This document shows, piece by piece, positions 7,754 through 16,173 of a DNA stretch of 64,000 nt; position 1 is the stretch's first letter, and each line of letters starts with the position of its first letter. Origin of the DNA: Arthrobacter sp. UM1. Lineage in GTDB: Bacteria; Actinomycetota; Actinomycetes; Actinomycetales; Micrococcaceae. The stretch is taken from assembly GCF_020483305.1 (NCBI RefSeq), contig NZ_JACWAB010000004.1:62001-126000 (forward strand). Reading direction: 5' to 3'. Under the pieces are notes generated by a model. The model was not told the origin of the DNA. It made no database searches and saw only the letters and a program-made list of their open reading frames with translations. Position numbers and translations under genes: made by a program.

Positions 7754-8833
7754 ATGACCGAGTACCGATGGCTGGACTTCACCGCCGAGAACCCGAACCC
7801 GCCCGAGCTGGACGGCCTCTGCCACGTGCTCACCGCACCGAGCGAGCTCGTGTGGGGCGATCTCACCCTGCCGACCACGCCGGAGCTCCTCCAGTCCCGG
7901 CTCAAGCGCCCCGAGCAGCCGCTCTTCCTCCTCGCCGCGGTCGAGGCGGACGGCAAGGTGGTCGGCGCCGGCACTCTGCACCTCAACGAGGTGGAGAACC
8001 GGGATCTCGCGGAGATCGACGTCGCCACCGCGCTCGGCCGGGAGGGCCGCGGCATCGGATCGGAGCTCTTCAACCGGGCCCTGGAGCGGGCGCGGGATCT
8101 GGGGCGGACCAGGATCGAGGCCTGGACGGAGCACCGTCCGGAGGGCCTCACGCGCGACGACGACGCCGACTCCGCTCCCCTGCCCGAGACCGCGTGGAGG
8201 CTCAAGCGCAGCGACCGCGCCGTGCGGTTCGCCCTGGACCGCGGGCTCAGGCCGGGGCTCATGCAGCGCGTCTCGTCCGTCAGGGTCCGTGAGTCCGAGC
8301 GATTCCGGCGGTTCCTCGCCGAGACGCCGTCCGAGGCGCCGGCGGAGTACGAGCTGCACACGTTCGAGGGCGGCGTCCCCGACGAGCTCATGGAGGCCGT
8401 GTGCGGGCTCTTCTCCTCCTTCTCCACGGAGGCGCCGAGCGGCGAGATGGGCTGGGAGGCGGAGGTCTGGACGCCGGAGCGGGTGCGCAAGGCGGAGGAG
8501 GTGGCACTGGCGCGGAAGGAGACGCTCCTCTCCACGATCGCGGTCCACCGCAGCACCGGCGAGGGCGCGGCGTTCACGGCCTACGGGCGGTTCGCCACTG
8601 CGCCGCACCTGCTCCAGCAGAAGATCACGATGTCAGCGCCGGGCCACCGCGGGCACGGGCTCGGCGCCCTCGTGAAGCGGGCCAACGCCGTGGCGGCGCT
8701 CGAGCTCTGGCCCGAGGCCGAGGCGGTCCAGACCGACAACGCCGACCACAACGTCCACATGCTCCGGATCAACGAGGCCATGGGCTTCGAGACCGCCGGG
8801 GCGACGGTGGGGTGGACGGGGAGGATCGGCTGA
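7754..8833 (+). CDS. Tandem GNAT-domain acetyltransferase
   Basis: A 359-aa protein with two GCN5-related N-acetyltransferase folds. The first (about residues 40-160) has an acetyl-CoA P-loop REGRGIGSELF; the second (about 200-355) has PGHRGHGLGALVKR and the terminal NAVAALELWPEAEAVQTDNADHN pattern seen in mycothiol-synthase-like tandem GNATs. It is unlikely to be MshD itself because the context and motifs are generic. The substrate is unknown. The start is chosen from the leaderless promoter; no ribosome site precedes it. Confidence 0.82.
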   Translation: MTEYRWLDFTAENPNPPELDGLCHVLTAPSELVWGDLTLPTTPELLQSRLKRPEQPLFLLAAVEADGKVVGAGTLHLNEVENRDLAEIDVATALGREGRGIGSELFNRALERARDLGRTRIEAWTEHRPEGLTRDDDADSAPLPETAWRLKRSDRAVRFALDRGLRPGLMQRVSSVRVRESERFRRFLAETPSEAPAEYELHTFEGGVPDELMEAVCGLFSSFSTEAPSGEMGWEAEVWTPERVRKAEEVALARKETLLSTIAVHRSTGEGAAFTAYGRFATAPHLLQQKITMSAPGHRGHGLGALVKRANAVAALELWPEAEAVQTDNADHNVHMLRINEAMGFETAGATVGWTGRIG

Positions 8834-8969
8834 CGGGCCCTCGAACGGGCCGCTGGTCAACCGGCCGGGTCCGGCACGCCCTCGCATCGTTGCAGTTGCG
8901 TCACGGTTGCGCGCGCCGCTTGTCAGCGCAGGCGCGGGGAACGATGCTTGATATGGAGGTGCCCTGATC

Positions 8970-9725
8970 ATGCATATGTACAACCGGAAAGCCGGAACAG
9001 TCCTCGCCGCGGCGGCCCTCGCCGCGCTCCTCGCCGGCTGCGGCGGAGGGTCCGGCAGCGGATCCGATTCCGCCAGCCCGTCCCCGAGCTCCAGCTCGTC
9101 CTCAAGCGGCTCCGCCTCGGGCAGCCCCTCCCCGAGCAGCTCGTCGCCGAGCAGCGCGAGCCCGTCGGAGAAGCCGTCGTCGAACCCCTCCGCCTCCCAG
9201 AGCTCGGGTGCGAACGGCCAGGACCGCGCCGCGAAGCCCGGCCAGGGTGGCGGCGCCGCAGCCGGCGCCGTCCGCGAGTGCGCGGCCGTGGCCGGACAGA
9301 TCACGGCGTCGGCGTCCGTCGCCGGAGGCTCCGGCGGCATGGGCGGCTACGGGCTGGTGCTGACCGTCCGGAACGGCTCTACCCAGCCGTGCACGCTGAC
9401 CGGCTACCCGGGCGTGCAGGCGGCCGTGGCCGACGCAGGCCCTGCCCAGCCGCTCGGCGCGCCGGCGGAGCGGACGGGCCCGCGGCGGGTCGTCACCGTT
9501 CCGGCTGGCGGAACAGCGCAGGCCCAGATCCGGGTGAGCCAGGTGGGCAAGTACCCGGCTGCGACGTGCAAGCCGGTCCAGGGCAACACGCTCAACGTGT
9601 ACCTCCCGGCCGTGCAGGCAGGCGTGCAGAAGGCCCCCATCGCCGCGCCGGTGAGCGGCGGCCCGCTGACCGTCTGCGGCTCGCAGCAGAGCGTCCTCAA
9701 GGCCACGAGCTTCGGGGCGCAGTAG
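8970..9725 (+). CDS. DUF4232 lipoprotein
   Basis: A 251-aa exported lipoprotein. The N-terminus has a short charged segment, a hydrophobic helix and lipobox LLAGC (Cys about residue 26), then about 65 residues of Ser/Pro/Gly-rich linker. Residues about 95-250 match DUF4232: QPCTLTGYPGVQ, a basic strand, and paired cysteines (RECAAV, ATCKPV, TVCGSQ). The role is unknown; it is likely anchored on the outer face of the membrane. GGAGGTG precedes the ATG. Confidence 0.85.
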   Translation: MHMYNRKAGTVLAAAALAALLAGCGGGSGSGSDSASPSPSSSSSSSGSASGSPSPSSSSPSSASPSEKPSSNPSASQSSGANGQDRAAKPGQGGGAAAGAVRECAAVAGQITASASVAGGSGGMGGYGLVLTVRNGSTQPCTLTGYPGVQAAVADAGPAQPLGAPAERTGPRRVVTVPAGGTAQAQIRVSQVGKYPAATCKPVQGNTLNVYLPAVQAGVQKAPIAAPVSGGPLTVCGSQQSVLKATSFGAQ

Positions 9726-9769
9726 CGTCGGGCCGCGGCAGCGCGGCCGCCGTCGTCGTCGGCATGCGG

Positions 9770-9799
9770 AAGGCCCGCCCCGAAAAGGGTGCGGGCCTT
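9770..9799. terminator. Bidirectional hairpin between convergent genes
   Basis: Stem AAGGCCCGC/GCGGGCCTT with inner CC/GG lies between the DUF4232 stop (9725) and the purA stop (9847). It can serve both strands. Confidence 0.7.
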
Positions 9800-9846
9800 C
9801 GCTCGTCTCACAGGGGTCCGGCGGAGACCGCCGGGCCGGCGAGGGC

Positions 9847-11139
9847 TCAGTCCTCGTTGATGAGGTCGCGGACCACGATCGTCTGGTCCCGGTCCGGGCC
9901 CACGCCGATCGCCGAGAAGCGGGTGCCGCTCAGGCGCTCGAGGGCGAGGACGTAGTCGCGGGCGTTCTGCGGGAGGTCCTCGAGGGTCTTCGCCTCGGAG
10001 ATGTCCTCGGTCCAGCCGGGGAAGTGCTCGAAGACCGGCTTCGCGTGGTGGAACTCCGTCTGCGTCATGGGCATCTCGTCATGGCGGACGCCGTCCACCT
10101 CATACGCCACGCACACCGGGATCTGCTCGATGCCCGTGAGCACGTCCAGCTTGGTGAGGAAGTAGTCCGTGAAGCCGTTGACGCGGGACGCGTGGCGCGC
10201 CATGACCGCGTCATACCAGCCGCAGCGACGCGGGCGACCGGTGTTCACGCCGTACTCGCCGCCGGTCTTCTGGAGGTAGACGCCCATGTCGTCGAACAGC
10301 TCGGTGGGGAACGGGCCCGCGCCGACGCGCGTGGTGTACGCCTTGATGATGCCGATAGAGCGGCGGATCCGCGTGGGGCCGATGCCGGAGCCCACGGACG
10401 CGCCGCCCGCCGTCGGGTTCGACGACGTCACGAACGGGTACGTTCCGTGGTCCACATCGAGGAACGTGGCCTGGCCGCCCTCCATGAGGACCACCTTGCC
10501 GGCGTCGAGCGCCTCGTTGAGGAGGTACGTGGAGTCCACGACGAGCGGGCGCAGGCGGTCCGCGAAGCCGAGGAAGTAGTCCACGATCTCGTCCACGAGG
10601 ATGTCCCGGCGGTTGTAGACCTTGACGAGAAGCTGGTTCTTCTCTCGCAGAGAGCCCTCGACCTTCTGGCGGAGGATCGACTCGTCGAAGACGTCCTGGA
10701 CGCGGATGCCGAGGCGGGCCACCTTGTCCATGTACGCCGGGCCGATGCCGCGGCCCGTGGTGCCGATGGCGCGCTTGCCGAGGAAGCGCTCCGACACCTT
10801 GTCCAGCACCTGGTGGTACGGGGCCACGAGGTGGGCGTTGGCGGAGACGCGCAGGCGGGAGGTGTCCGCGCCGCGGGCCTCGAGACCGTCGATCTCCTGG
10901 AAGAGCGCCTCGAGGCTGACCACGCAGCCGTTGCCGATGATCGGCGTGGTGTTGGGCGAGAGAATTCCGGCGGGAAGGAGCTTCAGCTCATACTTCTCAC
11001 CGCCGACGACGACCGTGTGGCCGGCGTTGTTGCCGCCGTTCGGCTTGACCACGTAGTCCACGCGTCCGCCGAGCAGGTCGGTGGCCTTGCCCTTGCCTTC
11101 GTCCCCCCACTGGGCTCCGACAATCACAATGGCTGGCAT
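9847..11139 (-). CDS. purA: Adenylosuccinate synthetase
   Basis: A 430-aa cytoplasmic enzyme joining IMP and aspartate with GTP in the first step from IMP to AMP. Hallmarks: [16 protein letters not shown] (GTP loop and catalytic Asp/Lys), [13 protein letters not shown] with catalytic His, [14 protein letters not shown], and [15 protein letters not shown]; the C-terminal [14 protein letters not shown] is also typical. Length is standard. GGGAGGC precedes the ATG. A promoter and hairpin leader are listed separately. Confidence 0.98.
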   Translation of the reverse strand: MPAIVIVGAQWGDEGKGKATDLLGGRVDYVVKPNGGNNAGHTVVVGGEKYELKLLPAGILSPNTTPIIGNGCVVSLEALFQEIDGLEARGADTSRLRVSANAHLVAPYHQVLDKVSERFLGKRAIGTTGRGIGPAYMDKVARLGIRVQDVFDESILRQKVEGSLREKNQLLVKVYNRRDILVDEIVDYFLGFADRLRPLVVDSTYLLNEALDAGKVVLMEGGQATFLDVDHGTYPFVTSSNPTAGGASVGSGIGPTRIRRSIGIIKAYTTRVGAGPFPTELFDDMGVYLQKTGGEYGVNTGRPRRCGWYDAVMARHASRVNGFTDYFLTKLDVLTGIEQIPVCVAYEVDGVRHDEMPMTQTEFHHAKPVFEHFPGWTEDISEAKTLEDLPQNARDYVLALERLSGTRFSAIGVGPDRDQTIVVRDLINED

Positions 11140-11186
11140 GGGATGCCTCCCTTACGCGGCTGCTGGGCAGCCTTGACATGGAGCAA

Positions 11187-11221
11187 CCCCGGCGAACCGG
11201 GGCCCTTACAGCCTGAGTTTA
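11187..11221 (-). promoter_or_regulatory. purA promoter -10 and leader hairpin
   Basis: On the minus strand TAAACT (11221-11216) resembles a -10 element. It is followed by a leader of about 70 nt containing a strong stem CCCCGG/CCGGGG with a TTCG loop (11202-11187). I see no PurR-type or riboswitch motif. Confidence 0.4.
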
Positions 11222-11256
11222 CCGGACGGGGTGCGGGGGCGGGGGTGGTGGTGGCG

Positions 11257-12588
11257 TCAGGGGGTGCGGGCCCAGGCTCTGATACGGCCTATCAAGAGCA
11301 GGGCGAACAGGGCGCGGCAGACGAACATCGCCAGCCAGACATTGCCCGCCTCGGCATGTCCGGCCAAGGACAGACAGACAAGCAGAGAGGTGAGCACGCC
11401 TGAATAGACGCACAACGGGACGAGCCGGGCACGCGCCGACTCCTCGGCCACGGACAGGTACGAGTAGAGGACTCCCGCGAACGGCTCGATGACCAGCTGG
11501 AGAGCCATGAGGCTGACCATGAGCAGCGATATCGGGCCGATGATTCCAGCCGCGTCAACGAGGAGGAGCACGGCGGCGAGTCCCCAGAACAGTGGGATGG
11601 AACAGGCCACAGCGCGCTTGACCGAGTCCTCACGCGAGACAAGGCACCCGCCTGCAGGGCCCTTCCCAGACTGCTCCAACCACTCGGAACCCGCAACGAA
11701 GCCGAACCGCCTCGCCGGAATCACAAAAGTGCGCATGACCGAAACGCCTGCCGCGACCGCCGCTCCGTCCGGAACGGAATACGTGCCTGCAACCTGAATG
11801 GAAAGGGAGAACACGGTCATCAAGACAAGGCCGTCAACAGATCCCTTGAAAGATCTCCAGGCCTCAGAACGCCATCCGCGGGAGCCCCGGAACAACGTCA
11901 GCACTTCGAGCCGTCGCGAACCCTGGGGAGCACTTCGCCGCACAAAACGACGCCAGTGCGAGACCAGGGACGACGACGACGTCACTGCATACACGCTGCC
12001 GATGGCGCAGATGGTCGTTTCCGCGGACCACCCAGCCCAGATCGAACAGAAGCTGACGATCCCAATCAGCGAGACAGGCGACACCGCCCGGACAAGCTGG
12101 CGCGAAACCGAATCGGGAGCGCTCAATCCCGAGACGACGGAAACCCAAGGAAGAATCATCAACGCGGGGCCTCGGAACAGCCAATAGAAGAACAAGAGCC
12201 GGGGAACGCCGCCGTCAAAGAGGGACAGGACGGAAACGCCGCACATCCACAGAATTGCGATGACAAGCGAGAAGAACACGGCAGCGCCCTGCACGGGGCC
12301 CAGTTCTTTGGGGAGAAGGCCGATGCGCGGCCCCGGGTTCGCCCGCGCCGCACTGAGTGCCGCTCGTCTCGCCCGGACGTGCAAACCTCCGGTGGCGATT
12401 CTGACCGCGTTGGACACTGTGGCGGAGTACCCGATGACCAGGATGAACTCGAATCCATGCACGGGCCCGGCGATGGCAATGGCCACCGCCGCGGAGAACA
12501 TGGACAAATAGAAAGAAAGCGAAGATCCAAGCGAGCGCTTGAAAAGTCCCCTATCAAAAGGGAACAGGCTGAAACGTTTAGTTCTCAT
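11257..12588 (-). CDS. Polytopic membrane protein, possibly MATE/MOP-like
   Basis: A 443-aa protein with about 11-12 hydrophobic segments spread along its length and basic loops (HVRARRAALSAARANPG; RSRRLE-type). I do not recognise it firmly; spacing of helices suggests a polysaccharide/MOP flippase or MATE-like fold, but no signature confirms this. Codon use is less biased toward G/C at third positions than its neighbours, and the upstream region is AT-rich, both of which suggest transfer. No ribosome site precedes the ATG; TCTATA lies 5 nt upstream, so a leaderless start is possible. Confidence 0.6.
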   Translation of the reverse strand: MRTKRFSLFPFDRGLFKRSLGSSLSFYLSMFSAAVAIAIAGPVHGFEFILVIGYSATVSNAVRIATGGLHVRARRAALSAARANPGPRIGLLPKELGPVQGAAVFFSLVIAILWMCGVSVLSLFDGGVPRLLFFYWLFRGPALMILPWVSVVSGLSAPDSVSRQLVRAVSPVSLIGIVSFCSIWAGWSAETTICAIGSVYAVTSSSSLVSHWRRFVRRSAPQGSRRLEVLTLFRGSRGWRSEAWRSFKGSVDGLVLMTVFSLSIQVAGTYSVPDGAAVAAGVSVMRTFVIPARRFGFVAGSEWLEQSGKGPAGGCLVSREDSVKRAVACSIPLFWGLAAVLLLVDAAGIIGPISLLMVSLMALQLVIEPFAGVLYSYLSVAEESARARLVPLCVYSGVLTSLLVCLSLAGHAEAGNVWLAMFVCRALFALLLIGRIRAWARTP

Positions 12589-12800
12589 TTCGATATAGAA
12601 TTATTTTTACCCCGGAAGTTAGGTAGGCGTCAGATTCGGAAGAAACTGGGGTCGCCTCGACTGTCGTTCATCGTAGAACGATTGATCAATATTTCCAAAC
12701 GACTGTCAAAATAATTAGGAAAGCTATCCTTTCCATTTCTCGACGGACGGCCTCCGGACCCGATCATGAATGCGCCTCCCCGGCCCACTACGCTGGCCAG
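12589..12800. other. AT-rich divergent intergenic region
   Basis: This 212-bp gap is markedly richer in A and T than the rest of the window, with AATTATTTTTA near 12600 and a GGAAAG/CTTTCC dyad around 12719-12735. It separates the membrane protein (minus) from the EamA exporter (plus), whose ATG stands 6 nt after TACGCT (12789-12794). I see no gene in it. Confidence 0.6.
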
Positions 12801-13724
12801 ATGGCCGCCTCCCCTGCTCCCCGCGCATCTGTTCTCAAGGCCACGGGCCTCGTGGCCGCCGGATCGTTCGGCGTCCAGATCTCGGCCGCGGTCTCCGCAG
12901 GCCTGTTCGCGGCGATGGGACCGTTCGAGGTCAGCTCCCTGCGCATGCTGGTGGCAGCCCTCCTGCTCCTGGCCCTGTTCCGGCCGCGCCTGAGCGGACG
13001 GAGCCGCCGCGAGTGGACGGGGATCGTGGTGTACGGCATCGCCATGGCCTCGATGAACGTGGCACTCTACCTCGCCATCGAGCGCATCCCCCTGGGCATC
13101 GCCGTCACGCTCGAGTTCCTCGGCCCCACTGCGGTGGCGCTTGCGTCGTCCCGCCGAGTGCCCGAGTATCTGTGTGCACTCATGGCCCTCGGCGGCGTGG
13201 TGCTCATCTCCCTCGCCCCGGGCGGCTGGTTCGACCCGCTGGGATTCCTCTTCGCCCTCCTCGCCGGCGTCTTCTTCGCCGCGTACGCGGTGCTGGCAAG
13301 CCGAGTGGGCAAGTCCTCAGCCGGGTTCGGCGGCCTGGCGCTCTCGGTGACGGTCTCCTCCCTCTGCACGCTTCCGTGGGGAATCGGGCAAGCGTTCACG
13401 ACGACGCCGGAGCAGTGGGGGCTCGTCGCCGTTTCGGCGGTGCTCGGCATCGCGCTGCCGTTCACCGTGGACACCGTGGCCGGCGGGCTCACGAGCGCGC
13501 GCGTGGTGGGGACACTGTTCGCGCTGGACCCCGTCATCGGCTCGGTGGTTGGGCTCATCGTGCTGGGGCAGTCCCTCGACTGGGCGGCCTTCGCCGGCAT
13601 CCTGCTGGTGGCGGCCGCAGGCGCGCTGCTCGTCTGGAGCGCGGAACGGCCGGACAGCGGGCGGCTGGACGGCGAGCGGCTGGACGGCGAGCCCGGGGCG
13701 GCTCCTCCACCGCCTCCGGCGTGA
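12801..13724 (+). CDS. EamA-family (RhtA-like) exporter
   Basis: A 307-aa inner-membrane transporter of the drug/metabolite superfamily with ten helices in two EamA repeats (first about 12-140, second about 150-290). The LEFLGPTAVAL and TVDTVAGGLTSARVVGTLFALDPVIGSVVGL motifs match the RhtA threonine/homoserine exporter group, so amino-acid export is plausible but not proved. The last about 20 residues are a hydrophilic repeat-like tail (GRLDGERLDGEPG). The transcript is probably leaderless. Confidence 0.85.
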   Translation: MAASPAPRASVLKATGLVAAGSFGVQISAAVSAGLFAAMGPFEVSSLRMLVAALLLLALFRPRLSGRSRREWTGIVVYGIAMASMNVALYLAIERIPLGIAVTLEFLGPTAVALASSRRVPEYLCALMALGGVVLISLAPGGWFDPLGFLFALLAGVFFAAYAVLASRVGKSSAGFGGLALSVTVSSLCTLPWGIGQAFTTTPEQWGLVAVSAVLGIALPFTVDTVAGGLTSARVVGTLFALDPVIGSVVGLIVLGQSLDWAAFAGILLVAAAGALLVWSAERPDSGRLDGERLDGEPGAAPPPPPA

Positions 13725-13855
13725 GGGCGCCGCGAGCTCGCCCTGAGCGCACCCAAAGATCAGGCTTTGCCCAGTGTTCACCCAGTTCTCATGGAGGGGC
13801 CGACTCCAGGTGGTTAGTTAAGCAGGTCACATCACTTTCTCTGGAGGTCTCCTTC

Positions 13856-15877
13856 ATGACTTCGCCGTCGCGCCTTTCGCCGTCGCACTCCTCGCTTCGC
13901 GTGGCTGCCGCCTCCGCCGCAGCGCTCCTGCTCAGCGGAACCGCGCTCATCCCGGCCAGCGCCGAGAGCCCTGCCCCCGCTCCCCGGCCTATATCCACCG
14001 CTGCCGCGCATCCCGCTGCCACCCAGCCCGCGGCTGTCCGGAGTGCAACTGTCCCGGCCGCCGCGAAGGGCGTGCGGATCGCGGACATCCAGGGCACGGG
14101 CGATTCGACCCCGATGAACGGGCAGACCGTCACCACGGAGCCGGCGATCGTGACCGCCGTCTACCCGGCAGGGCCGGGAAGCTTCGGCGGGTTCGTCATC
14201 CAGGCGCCCGGCACGGGCGGACAGCGGGACCTCACCAAGGGCTCGGACGCGATCTTCGTCTACACGGGCACCACGCAGAGCACAGTCAAGAAGGGCGACC
14301 GCGTGCAGGTCACCGGCGTGGCCGGCGAGTACAAGGGGCTGACCCAGCTGGCGGGCAACATCGAGGTCACGCCGGTGAGCCAGAAGCTGGCGCCGATCCG
14401 GCCCGTCACGAACCCGTGGGCCTCCACCGCCGGGCACCGTGAGGCGCTCGAGTCGATGGTCTACGACTCGCACGAGCAGTTCACCGTGTCTGACACGTAC
14501 GGCCTCGGCAAATACGGCGAGCTGGGACTGTCCGCGGGGCAGGGCCTTCCGACGCAGCCCACCGAGGTCGCCCGTCCGAACACGCCCCAGGCCGCCGCGC
14601 AGGCCTCCTGGAACGAGGCCCACTCGGTCACCTTGGACGACGGCACCAACCAGGGCTTCGCCGCCTCCCCGAAGCAGGCCCCTCGCCAGGTTCCCTACAT
14701 GACGCCTCAGCGGCACGTGGCGGTGGGCGACGGCGCGCGGCTCACCGAACCGGTCATCATCGACTACCGATTCGACAAGTGGCGCTTCCAGCCGACCTCG
14801 CCCGCTGTCCCGGGCAGCGAGCCCGCCGCGATCAACCACCATGACGAGGCGCTTCCGGGCGTGGGCGGCCAGCTGCGGATCGCCTCGTTCAACGTGCTCA
14901 ACTACTTCACGACGACGGGCGACTCCCGCGGCTGCAAGGGCGCCAACTGGTCTGCGGATGGGACGTACAACGTGACGAGCGGCTGCGACGTGCGCGGTGC
15001 CTTCGATGCCGCTGATCTTGCGCGCCAGCAGGCGAAGACCGTGAGCGCCCTCAACCAGATGGACGCCTCCGTGGTGGGCCTCATGGAGGTGGAGAACTCC
15101 GCGAAGCTGGGCGAGCCGAAGGACGAGGCCCTCAACACGCTCGTGGCCGCGCTGAACAAGCAGGCGGGCTACCGGAAGTGGGCGGCCGCTCCGGTGCCGG
15201 CCGACCAGCTCGAGCCCGTCTCCGAGCAGGACTTCATCACCGCCGCGCTCATCTACCAGCCGGCGAAAGCACGCCTCGTGGGCCAGCCCCGTGCCCTGGG
15301 CTCCCAGGCCGGTCCGGGCCAGCCGTTCGCGGACGCTCGCACGCCGATCGCCGGGACGTTCGTGAGCACGCAGGAGAAGAAGGCCCGCCCGACGACGGTG
15401 GTGGTGAACCACTTCAAGTCGAAGGGATCCGCGCCGAAGAGCGGCCCGAATGCAGACCTGGGCGACGGCCAGGGTGCGTGGAACGCGGACCGCGTGCGCC
15501 AGGCGCAGGCTGTGGCGGCCTGGGTTCCTCAGCTGACCAAAGCCGCGGGTTCGGAGGACGTGGCCCTGCTGGGCGACTTCAACTCCTACTCGCAGGAGGA
15601 CCCGATGCAGGTGTTCTACCAGGCCGGATACACGGAGGCGGGCCGAGGCGAGCACACCTACGTGTTCGGCGGCCAGGTGGGCTCCCTGGACCATATGCTT
15701 CTCTCTCCTTCCCTGGCTCGGCGCATGACCGGTTCTGCTGCGTGGAACATCAACTCGGGCCAGTCGCCCCTGCTCCAGTACGCGCAGTACCGGACGACGG
15801 CGCTGGACTACTACGCGGCTGACCCGTACGGCTCGAGCGACCACGACCCCTTCCTGGCAGGATTCCGCTCGAAGTAG
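13856..15877 (+). CDS. Secreted ExeM/NucH-type endonuclease
   Basis: A 673-aa extracellular DNase. A signal peptide occupies residues about 1-40, ending ASA/ES. Residues about 75-190 form the OB-like N-terminal module (RIADIQGTGDSTPMNG; DRVQVTGVAGEYKGLTQL). From about residue 340 is an endonuclease/exonuclease/phosphatase domain: LRIASFNVLNYF, GLMEVEN (metal Glu), VVNHFKSKGS (His), LLGDFNSYSQEDP (Asp/Asn), SLDHMLLS and SSDHDPFLAGF. It has no sortase or membrane anchor, so it should be released. GGAGGTC precedes the ATG. Likely role: scavenging nutrients from extracellular DNA. Confidence 0.92.
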   Translation: MTSPSRLSPSHSSLRVAAASAAALLLSGTALIPASAESPAPAPRPISTAAAHPAATQPAAVRSATVPAAAKGVRIADIQGTGDSTPMNGQTVTTEPAIVTAVYPAGPGSFGGFVIQAPGTGGQRDLTKGSDAIFVYTGTTQSTVKKGDRVQVTGVAGEYKGLTQLAGNIEVTPVSQKLAPIRPVTNPWASTAGHREALESMVYDSHEQFTVSDTYGLGKYGELGLSAGQGLPTQPTEVARPNTPQAAAQASWNEAHSVTLDDGTNQGFAASPKQAPRQVPYMTPQRHVAVGDGARLTEPVIIDYRFDKWRFQPTSPAVPGSEPAAINHHDEALPGVGGQLRIASFNVLNYFTTTGDSRGCKGANWSADGTYNVTSGCDVRGAFDAADLARQQAKTVSALNQMDASVVGLMEVENSAKLGEPKDEALNTLVAALNKQAGYRKWAAAPVPADQLEPVSEQDFITAALIYQPAKARLVGQPRALGSQAGPGQPFADARTPIAGTFVSTQEKKARPTTVVVNHFKSKGSAPKSGPNADLGDGQGAWNADRVRQAQAVAAWVPQLTKAAGSEDVALLGDFNSYSQEDPMQVFYQAGYTEAGRGEHTYVFGGQVGSLDHMLLSPSLARRMTGSAAWNINSGQSPLLQYAQYRTTALDYYAADPYGSSDHDPFLAGFRSK

Positions 15878-15977
15878 GCCAAGGCCGACAGAGCGAGCGG
15901 TTCGACCCGGCTGCACATCGGTTAACCCCTTAACTGAACAGCGAGGCCTCTGGCGGCGAACCGCCACGGCTGGAGGA

Positions 15978-16024
15978 GCCGCGCGGCGGTACATCCCAGT
16001 TCACGGGATCTCCCGCCGCGCGGC
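15978..16024. repeat. Long hairpin between convergent genes
   Basis: Twelve-bp arms GCCGCGCGGCGG (15978-15989) and complement (16013-16024) enclose an inner ATCCC/GGGAT stem and a 7-nt loop. There is no T-tract. It lies between the nuclease stop (15877) and the thioredoxin-NHL stop (16174); the rest of this 296-bp gap shows nothing recognisable. Confidence 0.75.
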
Positions 16025-16173
16025 CGTGTCTGCGCTCTCTGGTTAGTGGTCCTTGGCTGGCAGTCCTTGGCCTGGCGCCCCAGCTGCGCCTCGGGCGCTT
16101 TCCTCGCCTCGACGCCCTCTCTGCGTCCCGACCCCGCACCCGGACAGCTTGTCCGTCGGGGGACGGAGCGGTG

